Assembly (NCBI RefSeq): GCF_964340395.1
Contig: NC_135553.1
Location: forward strand, 3,137,501-3,201,500
Direction of reading: 5' to 3'
DNA length: 64,000 nucleotides
Origin: Glandiceps talaboti
Taxonomy: Eukaryota; Hemichordata; Enteropneusta; Spengelidae
The translations under genes and the position numbers were made by a program. The notes beneath the pieces are model-generated. The model was not told the DNA's origin. It did not search any database and saw nothing but the letters and a program-made list of their open reading frames with translations. Shown in pieces: positions 1-11,277 of the stretch (its first letter is position 1; every line of letters begins with the position of its first letter).

Positions 1-810
1 ATAAAACCTCGTTCGATGAATATTTCAACATCTATTGATTTCCATGATTCTATTTCCAAACATAAAGACACGCGTTCGACATATAAAATCTACATTTTCA
101 ATTATTTAAGTGAAAAACTAGGAAATTCAGCTCACTTGGAAAGCTTGAAAGTTAATGTACCAATTAAGGATGAAAAACCATACGCATGAATATTAAACAC
201 ATGAATAGCATGAAAGTTCAAGTGCAGTTATTATCAAAGTAAACTTAAGAATTGCTTGATACTATCAGGGAGACCTTAAAATCATTTTCTGTTATGGTAA
301 TGGTCTAATAAAAGATTTTAAAATGTTGAGAATTAAAGAACTAATGACTTTAATCATGCTGCTTATCAGATCGACTAGAAAGTTAAATGCTTTTAAAAAC
401 AAGCTTTTGATAATTAAGGTTACATTAAAAATCGCCTTAACATTTCATACCTTTTAATGGGTCGTAAAAATAAGTAGAAAACTAGTTGATCCTGCAAAGC
501 GAAAAGTTTAGTGATTAGAATGTCTCTGCTCAGTCTACTACATTTTTTGCAAACAATATTGAATTAAAGACACACTGTTAGATTTCTAGCTACACCTGTC
601 CTTTCCAATGTACATGCCAGGCTCTGTTAACTGCATTCACCATGTCTAGTCCATAAACAATCTCTTCAAATAATCCCCTCCCCCATAACTAATTCTATAT
701 TTGTGTACGTACATGTTTCACATTAGTGACTGCTTGTCTGTATCATTGTTGTCGTCTTAAGCCTGCCCTTGTCTTTTTCTGGATTTTATTTCTGAGTCTT
801 ACCGTTGATC

Positions 811-811
811 A

Positions 812-885
<74 letters not shown>

Positions 886-911
886 ACGTACGTACGTACG
901 TACGTACGTAC
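811..911. repeat. CTGT then GTAC microsatellite
   Basis: (CTGT)n 811-884 passes directly into self-complementary (ACGT)n to 911, which can form cruciforms. Confidence 0.98.
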
Positions 912-2201
912 ACCCTCTCCCCTTTTCCTTTTTATGAGTTGATCGTCAGTTCCGAATAAACTTGATATTTTTACAAAATAATTTGTCCTTAAATCCATTG
1001 TGTAAGTTCATTGTGGCGACCTAGGTCAATTGGCCATCAACACAGTGAACAGTTTGTAACCAAACTCAGTAATACTTGCAGACAACCAGCTTGGAGTAAA
1101 TACTTATCCCTTCACCTACCATTAAAACGTGCAAAGTATCCCGCTTTGTTGACTCTCTTCAATGTTTTATTCAGTCTCTGTACGTAAGTAGAGCCATTTC
1201 GGTAATTGATTGTGATTACCTGCCTTTCAATAGTCAAATTTCAGACCTCACTACAAACATAGCACTTGGTCGAGTTCACACAACTCTCTACCACAGAAAA
1301 ACGATACCCTAAGTTTCTCATTACAAATGAAATATCGACCCCTTATGTTAGTACGCCACCAACGTCAACATGTAACATTTGCCTGTTGCCTCCGTCATGT
1401 ACTTTCGATTGACAACATGATGTGTATGAATCGTAGAATTAATCTGTATATCACTCAGATACCTGTAGCTATGACCATGAACGATCAAGAAGAGTTACTG
1501 TCAAAAAAGAAGTGTGCAACTACAAGGTTAACGTGTGCGTATTTCAATCACAATTTTCATTCCAGGTAATTTCCGACTGCCTGATAAAATGAGGATAATT
1601 GTTCACGTTTCACTGAGAGCGACGGACTCTATCACATATGAAAAGTAGGTATATCCGCTTAATTCAAAATGTTCCAATTCCGGGTTCCACTACATTCTAA
1701 AGGTAGAGTTAACTACGATCGTTTGATCACGACCGCTGTTGTGTCGTTTCGTATGTCATCTCCACCATATGATGAATTTAGAGCACTGACCTAGAGGGCA
1801 TTTTCCCCTCGTCATAAGGTATGGGAATTCACTTCGTCCATCGCAGCTGAGTACACGCAGTCTCCTTCCGACCTTCCCGCAGTAACTACTAATGCATCAC
1901 CCCATGAAAACAGCATAAATTAGTTTTAATGACGGGTGCCCAGGTAGCTGATTGAAGAAGTGGCTTAATTTCCAGGCAGCGATGTTTGCCAAATAGCCAA
2001 AATTACAGCAAAATTAAATCTCCCGACTAACATTGACAGAGTCTTTCCAGGTAAACTTTAATATCAATATCGTTAAATGCATATGCCCTTTCCCTCCGCG
2101 TTTCCATCTCAATTTGAGAATGTGATCAGAAAGCCGAGAGACAACGGAGGTTGATACATGAAAAAAACAGAGCGAGGAAAGAGATTGACGGGCAGGGAGA
2201 G

Positions 2202-2204
<3 letters not shown>

Positions 2205-2286
<82 letters not shown>

Positions 2287-2377
2287 GTCAGTCAGTCAGT
2301 CAGTCAGTCAGTCAGTCAGTCTGACAGGCAGGCAGGCAGGCAGTCAGTCAGTCAGTCAGTCAGTCAGTCAGTCAGTC

Positions 2378-2436
<59 letters not shown>
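2205..2436. repeat. Compound CAGA/CAGT/CAGG microsatellite
   Basis: About 230 bases of tetranucleotides in blocks CAGA, CAGT, CAGG, CAGT, CAGA: a nearly symmetric arrangement. Confidence 0.98.
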
Positions 2437-3698
2437 TGGATGGAGAAAGATATCATGGCAGAAGATAGGAACAGACAAGGTGGACAATCATGCGTAGTGC
2501 GGCTTTTGGGCGCATTATAGAATGAGACAAACAGAGACAGGAAGAACAGCGAAATACTAAAACACAGACAGTTAGACGAGAGAGTTTAGCCTTACTCTAA
2601 ATAAAATACTGTACACTTGGCAACTTGAACAGCTGATCAGCTACACATCATGTTTACATGTACTTTGAGGTGCTACCATATTTAACTTGTATTTAGAGTG
2701 TACAGTACCATCCATGTTCATTAGTAAAAGTCAGCAACATAAAGAAAAACGTACGTAACACTGGTTTTGTACACTAACAAGTTCAACTGAATATTTACGT
2801 GGTTTCTTTTTATTTGTCTTCTAACCTACCATCTCCTCCGAAAACCAGTTTGATATTGTACGATACACCATGTTATCTATTGGTGATCAAATGTGTTGTT
2901 GAACAAACAGATTGTCTAATACAATTTTAATTAGCGTTCTAAAACAAATAAATCCACGCGAAAATACAATCATGCACGGGGGGGTATCTTTATCTCATTG
3001 TTGCTAACCGTGGCGAAATGGTTATCTGAAATTGTGTTGCCATGGTGATATGTTCTGCCTCTATATCATCAGGATTTCAAATTATAATAGTCGGGAACGA
3101 ATTATTTAATAATTCGAATTTCCAGTATATCATCCGACCACACCGCTGGGTCTTTGGTGAAAGATGTAAAATTGAGGGGTGGGGTGCCATATTATTTAAC
3201 CGTTAAATTACAATGATTTTTTTTCGAATTAGAATAAATCTGGTCAAAGCAAGAGAAATGCTGTTGCACATGCGTCGTTTGTTCTTGTTTTTTCTCGCGA
3301 AAATTCACGATTCCCAATGTACAGAATAGAAATATACCACAAAACAACAAGTATTTGAACTGACTTACAGTGATGTTGGTTTGGACGGTTTGGACCCCTA
3401 TTATCATATCCGGTATCACCTGCCGGCGTCAACGTTGTCATATTAATTAGGGAATAATCTCTTAATAGAGTGTAAAGGTACACAGGATAAACATGTATAT
3501 CGTTGGTCATTACATTGATATCGGTAGGTTAACCGAGATAGTGCCGTAAAGAGCGTGCCATGATAACCTTTAATTATATACTTCACAGCTTACATTGCTT
3601 ACATACTTCTTGTGTTATCGTGTAGGATATGAAGATGCGTTGATAATGAGACTGGAATAACACCTGCTGGTCAGTTGGGTATAGTTCATGACGGTTGA

Positions 3699-3728
3699 GG
3701 GTGGGGTGGGGGTGGGGTGGGGTATGGG
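3699..3728 (+). other. G-quadruplex motif
   Basis: Six G-runs of three to five (GGGTGGGGTGGGGGTGGGG, then further runs) with one- to three-base loops, directly before a large TTGTG satellite. Confidence 0.7.
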
Positions 3729-3776
3729 TAAACTCTTTGAATGTTTTAGTGTAAGGGTCACCGTCTTTTTTCTTTT

Positions 3777-4138
3777 TGTGTTGTGTTGTGTTGTGTTGTG
3801 TTGTGTTGTGTTGTGTTGTGTTGTGTTGTGTTGTTTTGCTTTGTGTTGTGTTGCGTTGCTTTGTGTTGTGTTGTGTTGTGTTGTGTTGCGTTGTGTTGTG
3901 TTGCGTTGATTTGTGTTGCGTTGCGTTGCGTTGTGTTGTGTTGTGTTGTGTTGTGTTGCGTTGCGTTGTGTTGTGTTGTGTTGTGTTGTGTTGTGTTGCG
4001 TTGTGTTGTGTTGCGTTGTGTTGCGTTGTTTTGCTTTGTGTTGTGTTGCGTTATGTTGTGTTGTGTTGTGTCGTGTCGTGTCGTGTTGTACTGTGATGTG
4101 ATGTGATGTGATGTGATGTGATGTGATGTGATGTGATG
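3777..4138. repeat. TTGTG then GATGT pentanucleotide satellite
   Basis: TTGTG units with frequent TTGCG and TTGTT/TTGCT variants to about 4085, then GTGAT units to 4138. Open frames here on both strands are by-products. Confidence 0.98.
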
Positions 4139-4180
4139 GTATATGATGTTCTATAATGTGCAGTAGCGTGCTGTTTTGTG

Positions 4181-4186
4181 TCATCG

Positions 4187-4220
<34 letters not shown>

Positions 4221-4231
4221 CGTCTTCGTCG

Positions 4232-4310
<79 letters not shown>
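4181..4310. repeat. CAT/CGT trinucleotide repeat
   Basis: Mixed TCG and TCA triplets, then a pure (CAT)n run of about 80 bases to 4310. Confidence 0.98.
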
Positions 4311-4372
4311 TTCGCCATATCCACTGTATATCAATGGAGTCGTACAACCCATCCTTTCATTATCTATCAGTA

Positions 4373-4385
4373 AGGTCAAAGGTCA
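4373..4385 (+). promoter_or_regulatory. Perfect DR1 nuclear receptor element
   Basis: AGGTCA-A-AGGTCA. Known: DR1 repeats bind RXR heterodimers, HNF4 and COUP-TF. No nearby gene was identified, so function is unknown. Confidence 0.35.
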
Positions 4386-5061
4386 GCAAAGCAAAACACA
4401 CAGTCAGTCTGCCGAACACTAAAAGTCGACGATTCACAATCCGTTCTCTTTTTAAAAACTTCATCTTCTAATGATTTATCCTATACCTATGTTAATTATG
4501 CCTCTCGGGAATATCTTCTTTGAATGCCATCTGTAAATTTCCATCACAATATTGATCATTAGTTATTAATAATTCAGTAATATTCTGACATCATTTATTA
4601 CAATAGTAATTTAGTATTTGGAAACTGACATCTTTTTTTAAGTGGTAAGAAATCATACCTCGACTCAACAGGTTATATTTCACACGTTATATTAGATCTC
4701 AAGATTATTCTCCAAATACATTTGTACCATTTATTTTCATTTCCATAAAATATGAATGTGTACCAAAAGTAATGTTATGATGTCATTTTTGTATGACAGA
4801 TTTAGGTCTATGGTCGATGGTAGCAACACTGAGGTTTACAACCTAGGATACAGCGATCACCATATGTTATTATTTTCCTAGGCAACCATCTAACCCGCGT
4901 TTTCTCTAACTCCTGAATGGCGAAGGGGAATTGTCATTAAAATGATGCATGACTCGGGGAAGTAAAACAAAGCGTCTGATATTAGTTGTCAGTTGATAGG
5001 TTTGATATAAATTGATAGGCTGTGTTCGATCTATGAAATAGTCTCGCGCCATCAACGACAG

Positions 5062-5184
5062 AATGGGCAAATAACTGATCACCTGTATCGAGACACGAGA
5101 GGGTTGTTACAACTCGCAAAAAAATACCCGTGTGTTTGCCTGAATGAAGTGAGCCAATGCCAATCTTTGGCAAGAACAAATCAG
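5062..5184 (+). CDS. Candidate exon, unknown protein
   Basis: I do not recognise this. Seen: 41 codons between CAG (5059-5061) and a strong donor ACAAATCAG|GTAAGA (5185), phase 0 on both sides. The open frame extends upstream to about 5008. It includes a short cysteine cluster (PCVCLNEVSQC). The upstream acceptor lacks a good pyrimidine tract. The opposite strand is also open across 4982-5320 and has its own splice-like edge (TTGTTCTTGCCAAAG), so the strand is not certain. Confidence 0.2.
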
Positions 5185-5270
5185 GTAAGAACAGCTGATA
5201 TAAAAACAACAGCGGGTGCCTTGAATGTTGGTTCACGTAATACTTTATCAGTTTGTTTATATCTGTGGAA

Positions 5271-5375
5271 GTTACAATGTAACAAAAAGTACGGTCGTGC
5301 TCAATGTTACAATGTAACAAATAGTACGGTCGTGCTCAATGTTACAATGTAGCAAACAGTACGGCCGTGCTCAAT
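5271..5375. repeat. 35-bp tandem repeat, 3 units
   Basis: Three units at 5271, 5306 and 5341, each GTTACAATGTAACAAAAAGT followed by ACGGTCGTGCTCAAT, differing at only a few bases. GTTACAATGTAAC inside the unit is itself palindromic (GTTACNNNGTAAC). Confidence 0.95.
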
Positions 5376-5387
5376 GTTAGGGTGAGG

Positions 5388-5480
5388 TTTTTTTTTTTGT
5401 TGTTTCTCATCTCCAATGGAATAGTCAGGCGGGTCGGGCGGGCGAAATAAAAAAAAAAGGGGGGCAAGAAAAAAAAATGT
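5388..5480. repeat. Repeat fragment with GGGTCGGGCGGGCG and poly-A runs
   Basis: Carries TTTCTCATCTCC (5403-5414), then GGGTCGGGCGGGCGAAATAAA. Both motifs recur near 7820-7900 in a different arrangement, one of them inverted, so the two loci look like members of one interspersed repeat family. Confidence 0.35.
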
Positions 5481-6272
5481 ATTTTTTCAGTTCTATTCTC
5501 TGTCCTTTCTGTCCTGTTAGTCTCTATACAACTTCATTTCTCTTCTCTTTATTGAATTCCTTGTTACAGGTCTCTTTCCTTCATTTTAGCAAGGTTGACA
5601 AGTCTGTAGAACAACTTTGTAAGAAGATGATTAAATACTTATCATCCTGATGGGTGTATATCTGTAGCCATGAACTATTGTGTGATTTTATCAGGAGTAC
5701 TAATACATTCGTCCTATTAATCAAAGTGGCATTGCCATCGCTAACAATGTTTTCAAGTTATCCAATTTGAACTTTAGTATGTAACTTTTTGAAACACTTA
5801 CGTGATTGTCATCAGTGTGCTAGATGAATTTTCATTTATATAAACCATTACTTCTATGAAACATTTTTCTTCAGTGTGAACTTGTCAAAATAATCCACCA
5901 GATAACATGTAAACATTTCTAGAACTCAGAACCCCTTTTGGATTTACTGTTTAAAAGTAATTAAAAGTAATAATGTAAACATCGGAATGTCTTCAAAGGT
6001 CATGCATGTCATGGGTCATGAAACGCTATGGAGTCGGTCATTTCCCTGATAATACAACTGATTTAAAGCTAAAAACTGGTCAAGAAATTAGAAATGCAGT
6101 ATGACTTTTACCAATTTTAAGCATAATTTTGAAAATGATGGAAATATTCTGAGCTATTATTACATTGCAGCAAAATGTACCGCGTGACAGTATTAATTTT
6201 GAGCCCTGTCCCTCATCAAACCTCAATGGCTTCTGCCATGATGAAAGACACATGCTGCTCTGACGTAACAAA

Positions 6273-6313
6273 GGGGTTTGGTGGGTGGGTGGGTGGGTGA
6301 GGGGGAGGGGGGG
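6273..6313 (+). other. G-quadruplex motif
   Basis: Repeated GGGT units (GGTGGGTGGGTGGGTGGGTG) followed by runs of five and seven Gs. Well above the four-run minimum for intramolecular G4 folding. Confidence 0.75.
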
Positions 6314-6411
6314 TTAGACGGCGGTGTTTTGCCAAGGTTTCCAACAAGTGGGGACACAGGCCCCTTGGTTCCAAAAAGTGGTGTCATTTGACAGGGAGTG
6401 GGGTCATTATT

Positions 6412-6489
6412 GTCTATGAAATATTCATATAAATTATCTCAGACCACTATAGAGATACTGTGGTCTGAGATATTCCATTACGTATAGAC
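6412..6489. repeat. Hairpin, 13-bp stem with outer matching ends
   Basis: TATCTCAGACCAC (6435-6447) pairs with GTGGTCTGAGATA (6460-6472) around a 12-base loop. The outer ends GTCTAT (6412-6417) and ATAGAC (6484-6489) also pair. It may be a decayed foldback element. Confidence 0.6.
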
Positions 6490-6607
6490 CATTACCTAAC
6501 TACATAAAAAAAATTCCATTCATAATAACAGTTCCAGTAAGCTATTTTTTGAAAATTGTGTACTACACATTACACCTTAGAAAAAGAAGGCAATTAAGAT
6601 TATGTAA

Positions 6608-6612
<5 letters not shown>

Positions 6613-6671
<59 letters not shown>
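6613..6671. repeat. TA microsatellite
   Basis: (TA)n with one G interruption near 6660. Confidence 0.97.
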
Positions 6672-7390
6672 GAATGATATATTGTTTAGAAAGATTGGAC
6701 AGCCAGTTGTTTCATTTTTAAAATTGTTAGTACACTGCTGTGTTTATCATTCCCTCTTCAAATTCATGACATTTTGAAGAAAAAAAATCCCTAACTTTAA
6801 AAAGTACCAAATGTGAACGAAAAACTTACAAATAATAGTCAAACAAACTTTAAAATAATTTATTTTTTATTAATTAACCGTTACTGGCTGTGTATCATGA
6901 TTTGGTCCTGCTATATCAAATGACAGCATAGTTACGTACTGTAAACTTGCAATGATACAGAAAGCTGACATTAGGTGTCCTTGAAACTCAGAACTTGAAT
7001 TTTTAACTAAAACTATCAACAAAGTCAAAGTTGGGATGCTCTGTAAATATTACATTAATTTTTTTCTGATTTGCACAACAAGTTCGTTCTTCATATCTGA
7101 CCGGGCGCACATGCATCGGCCGTCTATAGTGGCCATGCCATGCCAGTGATTACGCATTGATTCAGTGCCCAACATTCACATGTGTCACTAGCGCTGTCAA
7201 CATCATGCAACACGATCCCCTAACACAGCTTTTTCGGAATCAAAATACACATGTACTCATTTAATTTAACCCATCAACAAATGAAAATCACAACCTGTCC
7301 CATAAATTTGGTTCACGAAGGCTTCTGAGCTGTGGCATGGCAGATAGATGTTCCGGTAGCAAGTTCAGTGTTTCGCACACGTCAGTGATT

Positions 7391-7403
7391 AGGTCAGAGG
7401 TCA
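7391..7403 (+). promoter_or_regulatory. Perfect DR1 nuclear receptor element
   Basis: AGGTCA-G-AGGTCA, followed by CGACAGTGACAG. It is the second perfect DR1 in the window, about 3 kb from the first. Confidence 0.35.
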
Positions 7404-7817
7404 CGACAGTGACAGTAGACGAAACATCATGTGACGAGAGACGTCCATTTCGACGTCTCATCTAATCCCTAATGTTTTAATTTGTAGATTAAGTTTATCA
7501 AAGTTGATCTTTTTGTGGCATTTTTTATGTTAACAATAGAACTGCGCGTTGTCACTGTATCTTATATTATGTCAACAAAACTTTCCCTTACGCAATCAGT
7601 ATACTTCTTGTGGGATTCACGTCGAGTCAGAGCCTGGCCTGGTCCGGCCGTGGACTTAGATAATGTTGATGTCTGCCGTAAAATGAATGCGCCAAAGCGA
7701 CGCAAGGTGGGAAAATTATTGCTTCATTTGTAATTTTAGGGGGCCAATGTCGCAAGGTCGTGGCCTCGGCAGAACTGGCCTAAGACGCCATGGGCAACCT
7801 TACAATTTTGCTGTGCT

Positions 7818-7915
7818 CAGGGGTCGGTCGGAAATAAAAAAACTTTTTTTTTCTGATGTCGGAGCTGCAAATTAGGGTCGGTCGGGAGATGAGAAACAGA
7901 AAAATAAAAAGGGCC
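7818..7915. repeat. Repeat fragment with two GGGTCGGTCGG motifs
   Basis: GGGTCGGTCGG occurs twice (about 7820 and 7876) with A-rich and T-rich runs between. The segment ends GGGAGATGAGAAAC, the reverse complement of the motif at 5403-5414. It lies in a GC-richer patch (7600-7920) that also has short open frames I could not assign. Confidence 0.35.
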
Positions 7916-8380
7916 GCCCTTACAACTTGTAGTGTTCTATCAGTAAACAGAGTCATGGGATCCAGGCTTCTGTGGTGTTTATATGTTTTGATAAGTTACT
8001 TGCACATTGTATATCTTAGCATGCATCTTATCTCATTCTTGCTTACCACGAGCAATCAAACGCACCTGTGTTTTTTTTCGCGGGTTGTAATTCGACTTGT
8101 CAAACAGAAACCTGAAAATGTCACAATGATATTTTCAAAAGGAGACTTGGTATAAACTTTAATTTTCATGTATATATTGACGGTTTTCGAGTTTTCGATG
8201 CCGAATTTGATAATGATATGTTTAGTACGTTTAGAAGCCACATGTCTATGGGTATAGAATGCAAATAATGAAGCATGCCAAAGCAAATAAATTTTTAATC
8301 GCAATTCAAAGTTTAAATATTTTTTTTAATTTGATTGTACATATATTTTGATTACGACTGGATGGAATTTCAGTGATTTT

Positions 8381-8519
<139 letters not shown>

Positions 8520-8810
8520 AGACTTAATTTTGAAAGGCTGTTGTTTATATGACGTTAAGCCTGATTAAGAAATCTACTTCAATAAATCATCCCACGCTTT
8601 CTTTAAATGTACCCGGTGGAAATAAGCAAGGATTTCATTCCGTGTCATTCTCACGAATATTTCGAATGTCCGGTGCTTTGAAGTAAGGTCGATAGATAAT
8701 TTTCTTGACAAGAATACCTTAAGAGATTACCAAGACTGATGTCAAGGTTTCAAATTAAAGACGGTTGTTCAGTTCAATTCATCCATCCATCAATCAATCA
8801 ATAAATCATC

Positions 8811-8841
<31 letters not shown>

Positions 8842-8916
8842 GCACACATACGTACGTACGTACATACATACATACATACATACATACATACATACATACA
8901 TACATACATACATACA

Positions 8917-8946
<30 letters not shown>
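8811..8946. repeat. CA, CGTA and TACA compound microsatellite
   Basis: (CA)n 8811-8846, a short (CGTA)n, then (TACA)n 8861-8946. Confidence 0.98.
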
Positions 8947-8947
<1 letters not shown>

Positions 8948-11142
8948 GATATAATATGGTATATGATATAATATCGTACGTATATGTAAGACATTGCTGA
9001 GTGCGATATATAATTATGCATTTTTAAATGTAATGTTCCATACAATGTGTTCCATACATATTTAATTGTGCATAAAGCTCTGTGTTCAGCTTTTGAACTT
9101 TTAAACCAGAAACCAATATATTGACAGAAATGAAATTCTTTGCGACAACACAACTTTGATAAAATTAATATCCGTTGGTATACTATGGTGAATGAAAGGT
9201 TTTGACACATACATAACAGATCAGCGCTATGTGCCTTGCAGCAAATAATCACACATCTATCCACTATGATATGGATATATTAATCAATGTGTCAATGAAC
9301 ACAGAGACTGAATTACTATGTATGCATTTTGACAGACTTTGTGCATTAAAAATGTTCAACAAAGGAAGGTAAACACGTGTTGTGTGTTTCTAGCCTTCGA
9401 AGTCGTCGCTTGTTGAATACAAGAGCTCGACGATGTATTGAAGGGGTGTTACGTAAGCGGAGACACCAAATCTATCTCTCCTGAACTATGTTACTTTAGT
9501 TTTGACTCGTTGCAATGACTAAATATGTAAGCAGACATCCACAACGTAAACGTCTAATTACGTGGGTGGGGGGTGTCGGTTGGTAGACAGACTCAACAAA
9601 TTTTACTACAATTGATTTATATTGGCAAAGCGTCTCTCTTTATTATAATATTCACATAGCTTCTCTGACTGTTTCAATTCTTCACCGGCGCAAGCTTAAG
9701 CATGACACCGAAAGTTGCCTATTTTAAGTCAATAATTGTTATCGTCACGATCACTATCAAATTCCTTTTGAAGCCTACGTGTCCTATTTTGAAAACCCAA
9801 TAATAAAACATGCATTACATTAAATCATAAAATGTATTTAACCATTTTAATCTTATTCCTAGAGATTTGCGATCAGTAATTCTGAAACTCAAGCCGAGCA
9901 ACCAAATAGTGGCATTTTAAACACTTTCTTTTACAACAAAACAGTTCGTGAGTTTTCCTGAGTTATAACCTTATCAGTTTTTGAACTGACTCAGCGCACA
10001 GTCTTCGTGAGGTTTTACGAGAATAAAAACCCATACTGATTCTCAGCCAACTGACTAAACAGTCTTCTAAAAGCACAAAGCTAAAAAGTAAAGTCGCCAA
10101 AAGCGTTTTTTAACAAATAAGTTTAGCAAATCTGAGGCTGACAAAATCAATAAGTACCGTAGTTTTGCCAATCATGTTGTGGGTTGACATTTTACGATTC
10201 AGTTCACCTTTTATATTCACTACACTCTCTAGATGGAACGCGTCTATTTGAAAGAAATAGTCATATTGTTTGATTTTCACAAATGATATTAGGCAAGAAA
10301 AGTTAATTATCTAAGACAATATTTGTCTGAGCTATTACTCTATATAATGTATAAATCCATGTATAAATAGGCCACAGCGAATTCAAGAAGCTAGAATGTT
10401 TATGATGTGATTTTGTTTTCGTATTAGGTGATAAGCGCAAATTCATTTCATTGTTGTTAAAATTCTGTTTTAATTTTCTCGACAATGTCACGAAATGTCT
10501 GTATCAAAATGATTACGGTACGTATTATCTAATACCACCGGTAGAGAAATGGCAGGTCAACTGTGGGTGGACGAGTGTTGCTATAACTAATAAACTGCCA
10601 GTTCGATTGCGTGTTAATTATAATCAACTGACGAACTGATTTTCTGTGGATCGATTGGTGGGTTGTATTCTCTAATATTACTTTATTTTGTTTGTCGGTC
10701 GGTCGGTCAAACAAAGAATTTATCTACAAACTACGCTGTGAATTCTGGTCTAGCACGATCTATCAATTCACTCAACTGAGTTACCTATCTACACATCAAC
10801 CTATTTACACATATATCTCCTATCTATCCATCCATCTATCTATACATCTAAACATCGGCGTTTGTTTGCACATCAATCATTTTAAATTTGTGCATATACA
10901 TAACCAGTCAATCAACCTGCCAGACTGTTTGAATCTGTACATATCTATCAATCTACTTCTATCACCCCCAGCAACACAAAGTCAGAAGTAGGAAGGTTAA
11001 ACTATGCAATGATGGCTCTATAGGTGCACTATAGTCAACATGGAGATAAATTTCAATTTCTTTGAGTAAGTGGACAGTCATTGAACATGCAGACTGACAG
11101 ATCGATAGACAGACACTGAGCCGTAAAACAGATAGTGGTACC

Positions 11143-11201
<59 letters not shown>

Positions 11202-11242
11202 GGACGGAAGGACGGACGGACGGACGGACGGACGGACGGACG

Positions 11243-11277
<35 letters not shown>

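Larger units (their letters stand above)
1..5000. other. Intergenic or intronic DNA, no gene recognised
   Basis: Apart from the microsatellites, the G-quadruplex motif and the DR1 element listed, I see no exon with credible splice edges. The frame at 1327-1569 ends at CATTCCAG|GTAATT but has no recognisable content. Confidence 0.6.

Noticed and set aside
1327-1569. Frame ending at a CAG|GTAATT donor-like site
   Set aside because: Composition is that of the background, and there is no acceptor or partner exon.
3615-4471. Long frames encoding runs of Met/Thr, His, Ser, Asp or Cys-Val
   Set aside because: Translations of TTGTG, GATGT and CAT repeats, open in many frames on both strands.
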